Shown here: piece by piece, positions 46,433-55,824 of the stretch
Layout: the number at the start of each line of letters is the position of its first letter
Numbering within the stretch: the stretch's first letter is position 1
From: CAMYMQ01 sp963730305
GTDB taxonomy: Bacteria; Pseudomonadota; Alphaproteobacteria; Bin65
NCBI GenBank assembly: GCA_963730305.1
Contig: CAVSRB010000007.1
Span: 62,001-126,000, forward strand
DNA: 64,000 bases
Reading direction: 5' to 3'
Made by a program: the position numbers and the translations under genes
Notes under the pieces: generated by a model
What the model saw: the letters and a program-made list of their open reading frames with translations, nothing else
The model's database searches: none
Told to the model about the DNA's origin: nothing

Positions 46433-47722
46433 TCAGTGCCGCCGGCCGGTGTTGAGCCTGCGTTCGAGCCTGATGCTGTAGCGCGACATGCCGAAACAGA
46501 AGCACCAGTAGACGAACGCCGCGAAGACATAGCCCGTCATCGGGATGTTCGGCGCCGCCCAGGTATTGTCCTGCATGCCCGCCTGGATGGTGCCGAGAAA
46601 GTCGAACAGGCCGATGATCAGGACGAGCGACGTATCCTTGAACAGGCTGATGAAGCTGTTGACGATGCCCGGAATGACGATCGTCAGCGCCTGCGGCAGG
46701 ACGATCAGGCGCATCGACTTCCAGTAGCTCAGCCCCATCGCCGACGCGGCCTCGTACTGACCCTTCGGGATCGCCTGCAGGCCGCCGCGGATCACCTCCG
46801 CCATATAGGCCGCCGAGAACAGCGCGACGCCGATCAGCGCGCGCAGCAGCTGGTTGAAGGTCACGCCTTCCGGCAGGAACAGCGGGAACATCACCGAGGC
46901 CATGAACAGCACGGTGATCAACGGCACGCCGCGCCACATCTCGATGAAGACCACGCACAGGTTGCGGATGGCCGGCATGTCCGAGCGCCGGCCGAGCGCG
47001 AGCAGCACGCCGAGCGGCAGCGACGCGGTGATCCCGGTCACGGCGATCACCAGGGTCAGCATCATGCCGCCCCACTTGTTGGTCGGGACCACCGTCAGGC
47101 CGAGCCCGCCATAGAGCAGGAAGAACGAGACGACCGGAAAGACCACCAGGAACAGGCCGACCGCCCAGGCCCGCGCGCGACCGCGCCCGAACAGGAGGGG
47201 GACGATCAGGGCGACGAGCATGACGCCCGTCAGGATGACCCGCCAACGCTCGGCACTCGGGTAGAAGCCGAAGACGAACTGCGCCGAGCGCGACGTGACG
47301 AAGCCCCAGCAGGCGCCGTCGGGCGACTTGGCGCAGTCCTTGCGGCCCGACGCATGCCAGACCGCATCGAAGATCGTGAAATCGAACAGGGCGCTCAGGA
47401 TCACGAGGATGATCGCCGCGCCGATGATGGTCAGCAGCGTGTTCTCGAACACCGGATTGCCCGCGACGATCCGCGCGACGATCCGCACCGCGAGCACGAT
47501 GAGGATGGCGACCAGGACGCTTCCCATGATCGACAGGCCGCCGAGCCAAGCGGCTGCCAGGAAGGCGACGACGAAGGGCACCAGCGTCAGCGCGGAATTC
47601 GGCCCCGACGAGAACAGGTTCGCGCGCAACCAGCCGATCACGCCCACCGTGTTCGCCGGCGCCGGCAGGTCCGGATGCAGCCCCGGCGCGTATTTCGACG
47701 CTGCGACGTCGTCCATCGCCAT
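46433..47722 (-). CDS. aapM: General L-amino-acid ABC permease AapM
   Basis: 429-aa permease with about eight membrane segments. Its size (about twice HisM) and the large N-terminal loop with GRKDCAKSPDGACWGFV are the AapM/BztC signature. The EAA loop is EAASAMGLSYWKSMRLIVLP. The start, ATG 47722, lies 2 nt downstream of the aapQ stop, so the two permeases are coupled. Confidence 0.93.
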   Translation of the reverse strand: MAMDDVAASKYAPGLHPDLPAPANTVGVIGWLRANLFSSGPNSALTLVPFVVAFLAAAWLGGLSIMGSVLVAILIVLAVRIVARIVAGNPVFENTLLTIIGAAIILVILSALFDFTIFDAVWHASGRKDCAKSPDGACWGFVTSRSAQFVFGFYPSAERWRVILTGVMLVALIVPLLFGRGRARAWAVGLFLVVFPVVSFFLLYGGLGLTVVPTNKWGGMMLTLVIAVTGITASLPLGVLLALGRRSDMPAIRNLCVVFIEMWRGVPLITVLFMASVMFPLFLPEGVTFNQLLRALIGVALFSAAYMAEVIRGGLQAIPKGQYEAASAMGLSYWKSMRLIVLPQALTIVIPGIVNSFISLFKDTSLVLIIGLFDFLGTIQAGMQDNTWAAPNIPMTGYVFAAFVYWCFCFGMSRYSIRLERRLNTGRRH

Positions 47723-47724
47723 GG

Positions 47725-48927
47725 TCAGCGCTCCACCAGGGCCACGCGGGCGTTGTACCAGTTCATCGCGCCCGCGGTGAGCAGGCTGAGCAACAGGTAG
47801 ACGCCCATCGTGATCGCCACGATCTCGACCGCCTGGCCGGTCTGGTTGAGGGTCGTGCCCATGAACACGGACACCAGGTCCGGATAGGCGATCGCAACCG
47901 CCAGCGACGAGTTCTTGGTCAGGTTCAGATACTGGCTGGTCATCGGCGGGATGATCACGCGCAGCGCCTGCGGGATGATGATCAGGCGCATGGTCAGGTT
48001 GGGCCGGATGCCGAGCGCATAGGCGGCCTCGGTCTGGCCGTGGCTGATCGCCTGGATGCCCGAGCGCACGTTCTCGGCGATGAAGGACGCGGTGTAGACC
48101 GACAGCGCGATCGCCAGCGAGAACAGCTCGGGCAGGATCTCGATGCCGCCGGTGAAGTTGAAGCCCGTCAGCGCGGGCAGGCCGAAGGTCAAGGGCGTCC
48201 CGGAGACCAGCAGGAGCACCAGGAACAGCACAGCGGGCACGCCGAAGATCAGGCCCACGCCCTTCCACAGCACGGGCTTACGCTCGCCGGTCAGCTCCTG
48301 CCGCTTGTGCTCCCGCTTGGAGAGCCAGATCGTCGCCGCGATGCCGAGCGCCATCAGCAGCAGGCAGATGTAGAATCCGAGCGTTGGTTGGGGACTGGGC
48401 AGGTAGAGGCCGCGGTTGTTGAGATAGACCACGCCCAGGAAGGACAGGCTCCCGCGCGGGCTGGGCAACGGCTTGAGCACGGCGTGGTACCAGAAGAAGA
48501 TCTGCAGCAGCAGCGGGATGTTGCGGAAGGTCTCGACATAGGCCGCCGCCATCTTGGCGATCAGCCAGTTCGACGACAGCCGCGCGACGCCGACGATGAA
48601 GCCGATCACGGTGGCGAAGAAGATGCCGATGCCCGCGACCAGGATGGTGTTGAGCAGCCCGACGATGAACGCCCGCCCGTAGGACGACTCGGCGTTGTAG
48701 GGCACCAGCGTCTGGATGATGTCGAAGCCGGCGGTGTCGTTGAGGAAGCCGAAGCCGGAGGCGATCTCCCGCTTGCGCATGTTGTCGATCGTGTTGTCGA
48801 CCAGGTACCAGCCGATCGCGATCACGACGACCAGCGCGATGCCCTGGAAGATCAGCGAACGGATCCGCGGGTCGCGGATCCAGGCGACACGGGCCGGTTC
48901 GGCGCCGATCGTGGCTGCGTCGCTCAT
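47725..48927 (-). CDS. aapQ: General L-amino-acid ABC permease AapQ
   Basis: 400-aa permease. The N-terminal region (DNTIDNMRKREIASGFGFLN, AGFDIIQTLVPYNAESSYGR) is diagnostic of AapQ/BztB, and the EAA loop is EAAYALGIRPNLTMRLIIIP. It forms the membrane channel with AapM. A long hairpin separates it from aapJ. Confidence 0.94.
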   Translation of the reverse strand: MSDAATIGAEPARVAWIRDPRIRSLIFQGIALVVVIAIGWYLVDNTIDNMRKREIASGFGFLNDTAGFDIIQTLVPYNAESSYGRAFIVGLLNTILVAGIGIFFATVIGFIVGVARLSSNWLIAKMAAAYVETFRNIPLLLQIFFWYHAVLKPLPSPRGSLSFLGVVYLNNRGLYLPSPQPTLGFYICLLLMALGIAATIWLSKREHKRQELTGERKPVLWKGVGLIFGVPAVLFLVLLLVSGTPLTFGLPALTGFNFTGGIEILPELFSLAIALSVYTASFIAENVRSGIQAISHGQTEAAYALGIRPNLTMRLIIIPQALRVIIPPMTSQYLNLTKNSSLAVAIAYPDLVSVFMGTTLNQTGQAVEIVAITMGVYLLLSLLTAGAMNWYNARVALVER

Positions 48928-48960
48928 GGTTCTGAAACGGTGTTCATGGTTGGGAAAAGA

Positions 48961-48991
48961 AAGGCCCCGAACGCGGTGCGTTCGGGGCCTT
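48961..48991 (-). terminator. Hairpin between aapJ and aapQ
   Basis: Perfect 14-bp stem (aaggccccgaacgc / gcgttcggggcctt) with a 3-nt loop, followed on the minus strand by tcttttcc. It would attenuate transcription or protect the aapJ message, giving more binding protein than permease, as is usual for such operons. Confidence 0.92.
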
Positions 48992-48999
48992 TCATCTTC

Positions 49000-50007
49000 C
49001 TACCGGAACGGCGGTGCGTAGAGGATGCCGCCCTTATTCCAGAGCTTGTTGACGCCGCGGTCGAGACCGATCGGCGTGACGTTGCGCTTGAAGATCTCGG
49101 CGTAGTTGCCGACCTGCTTGATGATCCGATAGGCCCAGGCGTTGTCGAGCCCGATATACGAGCCGTACTTGCCGTCGACGCCGAGCAGACGCTTGATCTC
49201 CGGGTTCTTGCTGCTCTTCATCTTGTCGACGTTCTTCGACGAGACGCCGAGCTCCTCGGCGATGATCATCGCGTTGAGGGTCCAGCGCGCGATATTCGCC
49301 CATTGGTCGTCGCCCTGGCGCACGGACGGGCCGAGCGGCTCCTTGGAGATGACCTCCGGCAGGATCATTTGCGCGCTCGGATCCTTCATCTTCGTCCGCT
49401 GCGCGGCGAGGCCCGAGCGGTCGGTGGTGTAGACGTCGCAGCGGCCGGCGTCGTAGGCCGCGACCACCTCGTTCGAGTTCTCGAACGCGACGACCTTGTA
49501 CTTCATGCCGTGCGAGCGGAAGTAGTCGGCGACGTTGAGCTCGGTGGTCGTGCCGGTGTTGGTGCAGACCGCGGCGCCCGAGAGCTGCTTCGCGCTCTTC
49601 ACGCCCAGCTTCTTGCGGACCATGAAGCCCTGGCCGTCATAGTAGAGGACGCCGACGAAGTTGATGCCGAGGTTGGTGTCGCGGGTGAAGGTCCAGGTCG
49701 TGTTGCGCGACAGCACGTCGATCTCGCCCGACTGCAGGGCGGTGAAGCGCACCTTGGCCGACAGCGGGACATACTTGACCTTGCTGGCGTCGCCAAGGAC
49801 CGCGGCGGCGAGCGCCCGGCAATAGTCGACGTCGATGCCGGTCCAGTTGCCCTTGTTGTCGGGGTTGGAGAAACCCGGAAGGCCCTGGCTGACGCCGCAT
49901 TTGAGGATGCCGGCCTTCTTGACGTTGTCGAGGGTCGCGGCATGCGCCCCGGCGGCGATCAAGCCGCTGGCGGCTACGGCGAGCGCAGCCCGGTTGATCC
50001 ATTTCAT
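49000..50007 (-). CDS. aapJ: General L-amino-acid-binding protein AapJ
   Basis: 335-aa periplasmic solute-binding protein with a Sec signal (AALAVAASGLIAAGAHA). AapJ motifs: LKCGVSQGLPGFSNPDNKGN, GIDVDYCRALAAAVLGD, NTTWTFTRDTNLGINFVGV, and the C-terminal NKGGILYAPPFR. It captures a wide range of L-amino acids. First gene of the operon, divergent from metC. Confidence 0.95.
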   Translation of the reverse strand: MKWINRAALAVAASGLIAAGAHAATLDNVKKAGILKCGVSQGLPGFSNPDNKGNWTGIDVDYCRALAAAVLGDASKVKYVPLSAKVRFTALQSGEIDVLSRNTTWTFTRDTNLGINFVGVLYYDGQGFMVRKKLGVKSAKQLSGAAVCTNTGTTTELNVADYFRSHGMKYKVVAFENSNEVVAAYDAGRCDVYTTDRSGLAAQRTKMKDPSAQMILPEVISKEPLGPSVRQGDDQWANIARWTLNAMIIAEELGVSSKNVDKMKSSKNPEIKRLLGVDGKYGSYIGLDNAWAYRIIKQVGNYAEIFKRNVTPIGLDRGVNKLWNKGGILYAPPFR

Positions 50008-50213
50008 GTGATTCCCTCCTCACTCCCTGGTTCGTGAAACCGGTCATCGCGGTCGACGCCGGCGCTGATAGATCGGCCGGTTTGGCCCGAAATGGGGCAA
50101 TACCGACACGCATGTGACAAAATTTAAACATCTGTCGAGGCTCCCGGCAACCATGACGCACACGCATTGCTGGTGAGTTGTCGCCACAGGGCCTTCATGC
50201 TAAGGGGCCAGCC

Positions 50214-51383
50214 ATGAAGCGCGACACCATTCTCATCGCCGCCGGTCGTCATCCCGAAGACCAGTTCGGCGTCGTCAATCCGCCCGTCTATCACGCCTCG
50301 ACGATCACCCGTCCGACCCTCGCGGAATGGGAGAAATCGCGCGAGGAACGGTACGAAAAGGGGAAGTACGTCTACGGCCGCTTCGGCACGCCGACGACCG
50401 GCGCCTTCGAGGAAGCCGTCGCCGCGCTGGAGGGCGCCGACCGCGCGGTCGCGGTGTCGTCGGGGATGGCGGCCTGCGCCGCGGCGATCCTGACCTGCGT
50501 TCGCGGCGGCGACCACATGCTGGTGCCTGACGCGGTCTATTTTCCGGTCCGCAACTTCTGCGATTCCTTCCTCAAGCCGTTCGGCGTCGAGACCACCTAC
50601 TACGATCCGCGCATCGGCGAGGGCATCGCGGCTCTGATCCGCGACAACACGCGGATGATCTACCTGGAGGCGCCGGGCTCGCAGACCTTCGAGATGCAGG
50701 ACGTGCCTGCGATCACCGCGATCGCCCGCGAACGCGGCATCTACACCGCCTTCGACAACACCTGGGCGTCGCCGATGCTGTTCCGCCCGCTCGAGCACGG
50801 CGTCGACTTCTCGATCAACGCCGCGACCAAGTATATCGTCGGCCACTCCGACGCCATGCTCGGCGTGGTCAGCGTTCGCGAGGAGCTGTTCAAGCCGCTC
50901 AAGAACGCGGCGATGTTCACCGGCAACGGCCCGGGCGCGGAGGAGACCTTCCTCGGCCTGCGCGGACTGCGCACCATGGGCGTCAGGCTCGAGCGCCACG
51001 GCCGCAACACGCTGCGCGTCGCGCGCTGGTTCGCCGAGCAGAAGGGCGTCCACCGGGTGCTCTACCCGGCGCTGCCGGACGATCCCGGCCACGCGATCTG
51101 GAAGCGCGACTTCGACGGCGCCTCGGGCCTGTTCTCGGTGATGTTCGCCCCCTTCGAGAAGAAGGCGGTCGCCGCCTTCGTCGACGGGCTCGAACACTTC
51201 CTGATCGGCGCCAGCTTCGGCGGCTACGAGAGCCTGGTGCTGCCGTTCGAGCCGAGCCACTACCGCACGGCGACCGAATGGAAAGCGCCCGGCCCGTGCC
51301 TGCGCTTCCACATCGGCCTCGAAGACCCCGACGACCTGATCGCCGATCTCGACGCGGGCCTGGCGCGCATGCGCGCGGCCTGA
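50214..51383 (+). CDS. metC: Cystathionine beta-lyase
   Basis: 389-aa Cys/Met-metabolism PLP enzyme. The PLP lysine is Lys206 (NAATKYIVGHSDAMLG), phosphate contacts are in VSSGMAACAAAIL, and the substrate-binding YGRFGTPTTGAFEE is present. The absence of gamma-replacement features and the SINAATKYIVGHSD form fit the MetC subgroup, which converts cystathionine to homocysteine. Start ATG 50214 with aagggg. Followed after 9 nt by the GalT-like gene. Confidence 0.9.
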   Translation: MKRDTILIAAGRHPEDQFGVVNPPVYHASTITRPTLAEWEKSREERYEKGKYVYGRFGTPTTGAFEEAVAALEGADRAVAVSSGMAACAAAILTCVRGGDHMLVPDAVYFPVRNFCDSFLKPFGVETTYYDPRIGEGIAALIRDNTRMIYLEAPGSQTFEMQDVPAITAIARERGIYTAFDNTWASPMLFRPLEHGVDFSINAATKYIVGHSDAMLGVVSVREELFKPLKNAAMFTGNGPGAEETFLGLRGLRTMGVRLERHGRNTLRVARWFAEQKGVHRVLYPALPDDPGHAIWKRDFDGASGLFSVMFAPFEKKAVAAFVDGLEHFLIGASFGGYESLVLPFEPSHYRTATEWKAPGPCLRFHIGLEDPDDLIADLDAGLARMRAA

Positions 51384-51392
51384 ACCGGGCCG

Positions 51393-52463
51393 ATGGCGTC
51401 CCCGGTCGAATTCCGCAGCGCGCGCAAGGCCGCCCGTCTGCACGATCCGCGCCACGACTTCGCCCTGCGCACCGTCGAGAGCGAGATCCGCTGGGACCCG
51501 CTGACCGGCGACAGCGGACGGATCTGCCATTTCGCCTTCAACTCGGCCCCGCCGTCCGACCTCGACGACCTGGTCGCCGCGTCGGCCGCCACCTGCCCGT
51601 TCTGCGGCGACAAGGTCAACACGGTCACCCCGACCTTCGCCGGCGACGAGATCCCCGAGGGGCGGCTGCGCCACGGCGAGGCGGTGCTGTTCCCGAACCT
51701 GTTCCCCTACGACGACGTGTCGGCGGTGGCGGTGGTGTCGCGGACCCACTTCCTGCCGATGGACGACATCCCCGAACAGGTCGTGGTCGACGGCCTCGGC
51801 GTCGCCCGCACCTTCTTCGACCGCTGCGCGCCCGACGCCGCACCGCGCTGGAGCATCGTCAACTGGAACTACATGCCGCCGTCGGGCGGCTCGCAGGTCC
51901 ATCCGCACATGCAGGTGGTCCACACCGGCACCCCGGGCAACGCGCTCTTGCGCCAGCAGGCGGCCGAACGGGCGTGGCGGGCCGAGCACGGCCGGCCCTA
52001 TGCGGCGATGCTGATCGAGGCCGAGCACGGCGCGGGCAAACGCTGGATCGGCGAGATCGACGGCGTCGCCTTCGTCTCGCCCTTCGTGCCGACCGGACTG
52101 CTCGGCGACGTCACCGCGATCTTCCCGCACACGCCGACCGTGGCCGACCTCGACCCGGGACAGATCCGCGCCTTCGCGAGCGGCCTGCGCCGGGTCCTGC
52201 GCGGCTTCGCGGCCAAGGGGCTGTGGAGCTTCAATCTGGTCCTGTTCCCCGCGCCGGCCGGTGCCGACGCCTCGACCCATTGGCTGACGGCGCGTATCGT
52301 GCCCCGCCTCTACGTCAACCCGGCCCTGCACGTCACCGACGTGGCCTACATGCCGTTGCTGCTCGAAGAGCGCTTCGCCATGACCTGGCCGGAGGAGACC
52401 GCCGAACACCTGCGCCCCTTCCTCCGCGACGACGCGGCGGGGACGGGCTCGGCGGCCGCCTGA
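51393..52463 (+). CDS. GalT/HIT-superfamily nucleotidyltransferase-like protein
   Basis: 356-aa protein of the galactose-1-phosphate uridylyltransferase branch of the HIT superfamily. The zinc pair is Cys68/Cys71 (TCPFCGDKV). The catalytic HPHMQV motif (His170-His172) lies where GalT forms its uridylyl-His intermediate. No GalK, GalE or other Leloir gene is near. It lies between metC and a malonyl-CoA synthetase, so its nucleotide substrate is unknown. Confidence 0.8.
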   Translation: MASPVEFRSARKAARLHDPRHDFALRTVESEIRWDPLTGDSGRICHFAFNSAPPSDLDDLVAASAATCPFCGDKVNTVTPTFAGDEIPEGRLRHGEAVLFPNLFPYDDVSAVAVVSRTHFLPMDDIPEQVVVDGLGVARTFFDRCAPDAAPRWSIVNWNYMPPSGGSQVHPHMQVVHTGTPGNALLRQQAAERAWRAEHGRPYAAMLIEAEHGAGKRWIGEIDGVAFVSPFVPTGLLGDVTAIFPHTPTVADLDPGQIRAFASGLRRVLRGFAAKGLWSFNLVLFPAPAGADASTHWLTARIVPRLYVNPALHVTDVAYMPLLLEERFAMTWPEETAEHLRPFLRDDAAGTGSAAA

Positions 52464-52485
52464 CCCCACCACGGAGACCGATCGC

Positions 52486-54003
52486 TTGAGCACCGCGAAC
52501 CTGTACGACCTGTTCCGCCAGCGCACCGCGGCCCACGCCGCCGACCCATTCCTCGAGTCCGGGCGCGCCGATTTCAGCTATGGCGACCTCGACGCCGAGT
52601 CCGGCCGCTACGCGCGCCTGCTCAAGGAGTCGGGCGTGGCGCCGGGCGACCGGGTGATCGTGCAGGTCGAGAAGTCCCCCGAAGCCGTGTTCCTCTACCT
52701 CGCCTGCCTGCGCGCCGGCGCCATCTACATCCCGCTCAACACCGCCTACACCCCGACCGAGGTCGACTATTTCGTCGGCGACGCCGAGCCAAGCCTGATG
52801 GTCGTCCGGCCCAAGAGCGAGGCGGCGCTCGGCGAGATCGCCACCGCGCACGAGGTCGGCCGGCTGCTGACGCTCGACGCCGACGGCACCGGCAGCCTGG
52901 TCGACGCCGCGGCCGGCCTGGACCCCGACGCCGACGTCGTCGCGCGCGAGGCCGACGACATCGCGGCGATCCTCTACACCTCCGGCACCACGGGGCGGTC
53001 GAAGGGCGCGATGCTGAGCCACGGCAACCTGTCGTCGAACGCGCTGACCCTGCACGACTACTGGGGCTTCGTGCCGGGCGACGTGCTGCTCCACATCCTG
53101 CCGATCTACCACGTCCACGGCCTGTTCGTGGCGCTGCACACCGCGATCCTCAACGCGTCGAAGATCCTGTTCCACGACCGCTTCGACCCGGTCCGGGTCG
53201 TCGCCGACCTGCCGCGGGCGACCGTGATGATGGGCGTGCCGACCCACTATGTCCGCCTGCTCGACCAGCCCGGCTTCGACAAGGCGGCGTGCGCCAACAT
53301 GCGTCTGTTCGTGTCCGGCTCGGCGCCGCTGCTGCCGGACACGTTCGAGGCGTTCCGGGCCACGACCGGCCACACCATCCTCGAACGCTACGGCATGACC
53401 GAAGCCGGCATGATCACATCGAACCCCTATGACGGCGACCGCATCGGCGGCACCGTCGGCTACCCGCTGCCGGGCGTCTCGGCGCGGGTCGTCGGCGAGG
53501 ACGGCCGCGAGGTGCCCCGCGGCGAGGCGGGCGTGCTCGAGATCACCGGGCCCAACGTGTTCAAGGGCTACTGGCGGATGCCGGAGAAGACCGCGGCGGA
53601 GTTCCGCAGCGACGGCTATTTCGTCACCGGCGACGTCGCCACCATGACCGCGGACGGCCGCGTCGCGATCGTCGGCCGCGCCAAGGACCTGATCATCTCC
53701 GGCGGTCTCAACGTCTATCCGAAGGAGATCGAGTCGCTGATCGACGAGTTGCCCGGCGTCAAGGAGTCGGCGGTGATCGGCGTCCCCCACCCCGACTTCG
53801 GCGAAGGCGTGACCGCGGTGATCGTGCCCGACGGCACCGCCGAGGTCGCCGCGGAGGCGGTGCGCGCGTTCCTCAAGGACAAGCTGGCCGCGTTCAAGCA
53901 GCCCAAGGAAGTCCTGTTCGTCGACGAGCTGCCGCGCAACACGATGGGCAAGGTCCAGAAGAACCAGCTCCGCGACCGCTACCAGACGCTCTATTCCGCC
54001 TGA
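52486..54003 (+). CDS. matB: Malonyl-CoA synthetase
   Basis: 505-aa ANL-superfamily acyl-CoA ligase. P-loop YTSGTTGRSKGAM, motif ERYGMTEAGMITSNPYDG (the MatB form), GYFVTGDVATMTADGRV hinge, and catalytic Lys near NTMGKVQKN. It activates malonate to malonyl-CoA for fatty-acid or polyketide use. TTG start (52486) with cggag upstream. The C-terminus overlaps the convergent glycosyltransferase stop by 13 bp. Confidence 0.9.
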   Translation: MSTANLYDLFRQRTAAHAADPFLESGRADFSYGDLDAESGRYARLLKESGVAPGDRVIVQVEKSPEAVFLYLACLRAGAIYIPLNTAYTPTEVDYFVGDAEPSLMVVRPKSEAALGEIATAHEVGRLLTLDADGTGSLVDAAAGLDPDADVVAREADDIAAILYTSGTTGRSKGAMLSHGNLSSNALTLHDYWGFVPGDVLLHILPIYHVHGLFVALHTAILNASKILFHDRFDPVRVVADLPRATVMMGVPTHYVRLLDQPGFDKAACANMRLFVSGSAPLLPDTFEAFRATTGHTILERYGMTEAGMITSNPYDGDRIGGTVGYPLPGVSARVVGEDGREVPRGEAGVLEITGPNVFKGYWRMPEKTAAEFRSDGYFVTGDVATMTADGRVAIVGRAKDLIISGGLNVYPKEIESLIDELPGVKESAVIGVPHPDFGEGVTAVIVPDGTAEVAAEAVRAFLKDKLAAFKQPKEVLFVDELPRNTMGKVQKNQLRDRYQTLYSA

Positions 54004-55100
54004 CGGCCGCCAAGGCTCCGGTACAGCGCCCGGAACCGGTCGACGCAGGCGTCCAGCGAGAAGTTCGCCTCGATCTGCCGGCGCGCGCGGGAGCCGAATT
54101 CGCGCCGCAGGTCGGGATTGTCGACCAGGGTCTGGATCGCCGCGGCGAGCTGTTCGGGCGACCGGGGCGGCACGATCAGGCCGGCCGGGCCGACCAGCTC
54201 GCGGCTGTCGCCGACGTCGGTCGCGACGGCCGGCAGCCCCGCCGCCATCCCTTCGGCGACCGCGTTCGACAGGCCCTCGCCGAAGGCGGAGCTCGACACC
54301 ACGATGTCCGACGCGGCCAGCAGGTCGGGCACGTCGGTGCGGCGGCCCAAGGCGACCACGCCGGGCGTGGCCGGCAGCGCATCGGTGCCCGCCCCGACCA
54401 TCAGCGCCTGCGCGCCGGTCACCGCCGAGAAGGCCTCCAGGAAGGCGGCATGGTCCTTCATCGCGTCGACCCGGGCGACGAGGCAGGCGAGGATGGCGTC
54501 ATCGGCGATGCCGAGCTCGGATCGGATCCGCCGGCGGGCTTCGGCATCCGGCCGGAAGCGCGTGGTGTCGACGCCGTTGTGGATCACCTCGAAACGGCGG
54601 GCGCGGTAGCCGTAGGCCTCGTGGACCTGGCGGCCGGTCCTGGAATTGGCGACGATCGCGTCCGGCGCCGCCGAGAACCGCGCGCACAGCCGGATCACCA
54701 GCCGCAGCGCGCGGCCGTACTGGCTCAGGTCCATATCCGAACAGCGCACGCCCCAGACCAGCCGGGTGCGGGCGCGGCGGCCGGACAGGCGCAGGCCGGC
54801 CAGCGCCGTCAGGTCGGCATGGTACATCCAGCTCTGGACGATGTCGGGCTCGAGCCGGCGGATCGTCCGCGCCAGCCGGAACAGCGCCCGCAGCGACAGC
54901 CGTCCCGGCCGCATGCCCAGCCCGATCACCGGCACGCCGGCGGCTTCGATCGCGGGGCCGTAGTGACCGCCGTCCATCAGGCTGACGACGCCGACCGGCC
55001 GGGCGTCCTTCGGCAGGGCGCCGACCAGGGCGGCCAGCATGTTTTCCGCGCCGCCCGTGTTCAGGCCGGTGATGACATGAAGGACCTTGGGATTGGCCAT
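53991..55100 (-). CDS. GT4-type glycosyltransferase
   Basis: 369-aa glycosyltransferase of GT-B fold: N-terminal VLHVITGLNTGGAENMLAAL, the C-terminal nucleotide-sugar site with EGLSNAVAEGMAAGLPAVAT and a Gly-rich end (GPAGLIVPPRSPEQL). It probably adds a sugar to a cell-surface polysaccharide or lipid core. It lies 11 nt downstream of a heptose-phosphate phosphatase-like gene, favouring a role in lipopolysaccharide or capsule sugars. Confidence 0.87.
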   Translation of the reverse strand: MANPKVLHVITGLNTGGAENMLAALVGALPKDARPVGVVSLMDGGHYGPAIEAAGVPVIGLGMRPGRLSLRALFRLARTIRRLEPDIVQSWMYHADLTALAGLRLSGRRARTRLVWGVRCSDMDLSQYGRALRLVIRLCARFSAAPDAIVANSRTGRQVHEAYGYRARRFEVIHNGVDTTRFRPDAEARRRIRSELGIADDAILACLVARVDAMKDHAAFLEAFSAVTGAQALMVGAGTDALPATPGVVALGRRTDVPDLLAASDIVVSSSAFGEGLSNAVAEGMAAGLPAVATDVGDSRELVGPAGLIVPPRSPEQLAAAIQTLVDNPDLRREFGSRARRQIEANFSLDACVDRFRALYRSLGGRQAE

Positions 55101-55111
55101 GCGCGCGCCGG

Positions 55112-55690
55112 TCAGCGGGTCGCGGCGGCGTCGAGCTTCAGCAGCGCGACCGCCTCCCCCAGTGCGGCGACGACGTGGTCGGCCTGCTCGACCGCAGCGG
55201 GATCGACCGTATCGGCGACCAGCACCGTCGTCGCCCCGATCCGGCGGCCGAAGGCCATGTCGAGCGCCATGTCCCCGATCATCACGCTGCGGGTCAGGTC
55301 GAGGCCGAGCTCCTGCGCGGCGCGCTCGGCCATGCCGGTCGCGGGCTTACGGCAGTCGCAGCCTTCGTCCGGCGCGTGCGGGCAGTAGTAGATCGCGTCG
55401 AGCGTCACCTCTTCCGCCGCCAGCAGCGCCTGCAACCGCTTGTGGACCGCGTGCATCGCCTCGATCGGGAAATAGCCCCGCCCGACCCCCGACTGGTTGG
55501 TGACCACGACCAGGGCGTAGCCCGCGTCGCGGAAATGCCGCAGCGCTGCGCCCGCACCCGGCCGCAGCACGACCTTGGCCGGATCGTGCAGGTAGGGCTC
55601 GTGCTCGACGAGCGTGCCGTCCCGATCGAGCAGCACGGCCTTGCGCCGGCCGCCGACACGGGCGGAGTCGGGAAGATCGCGTTCGGACAT
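55112..55690 (-). CDS. gmhB: GmhB-like D,D-heptose 1,7-bisphosphate phosphatase
   Basis: 192-aa HAD-IIIA phosphatase. Catalytic Asp22 and Asp24 in LLDRDGTLVEHEPY, motif II VTNQSGVGRGYF, zinc ligands Cys103, His105, Cys111 and Cys113 (CPHAPDEGCDC), motif IV IGDMALDMAFGRR. This zinc loop distinguishes GmhB (heptose pathway) from histidinol phosphatase only partly, but no his genes are here. It precedes the glycosyltransferase in a two-gene operon. Confidence 0.85.
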   Translation of the reverse strand: MSERDLPDSARVGGRRKAVLLDRDGTLVEHEPYLHDPAKVVLRPGAGAALRHFRDAGYALVVVTNQSGVGRGYFPIEAMHAVHKRLQALLAAEEVTLDAIYYCPHAPDEGCDCRKPATGMAERAAQELGLDLTRSVMIGDMALDMAFGRRIGATTVLVADTVDPAAVEQADHVVAALGEAVALLKLDAAATR

Positions 55691-55824
55691 CCGATCGTCT
55701 CAATTGCGCGCGACGCTTGTATATCGGAAATGCGCCGGGCGCGCGCAACCGAATGCCGACCGTGCGGTCGCGAAGGCGATTTCAGGGGTGTCGGCGAGGG
55801 CGATCCGCCGTCTATAACCCGCCG

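Noticed and set aside
50008..50213. Possible SAM-responsive riboswitch before metC
   Set aside because: I looked for a SAM-II-like pattern; only a gctaagg near the start fits, and the needed stems are absent.
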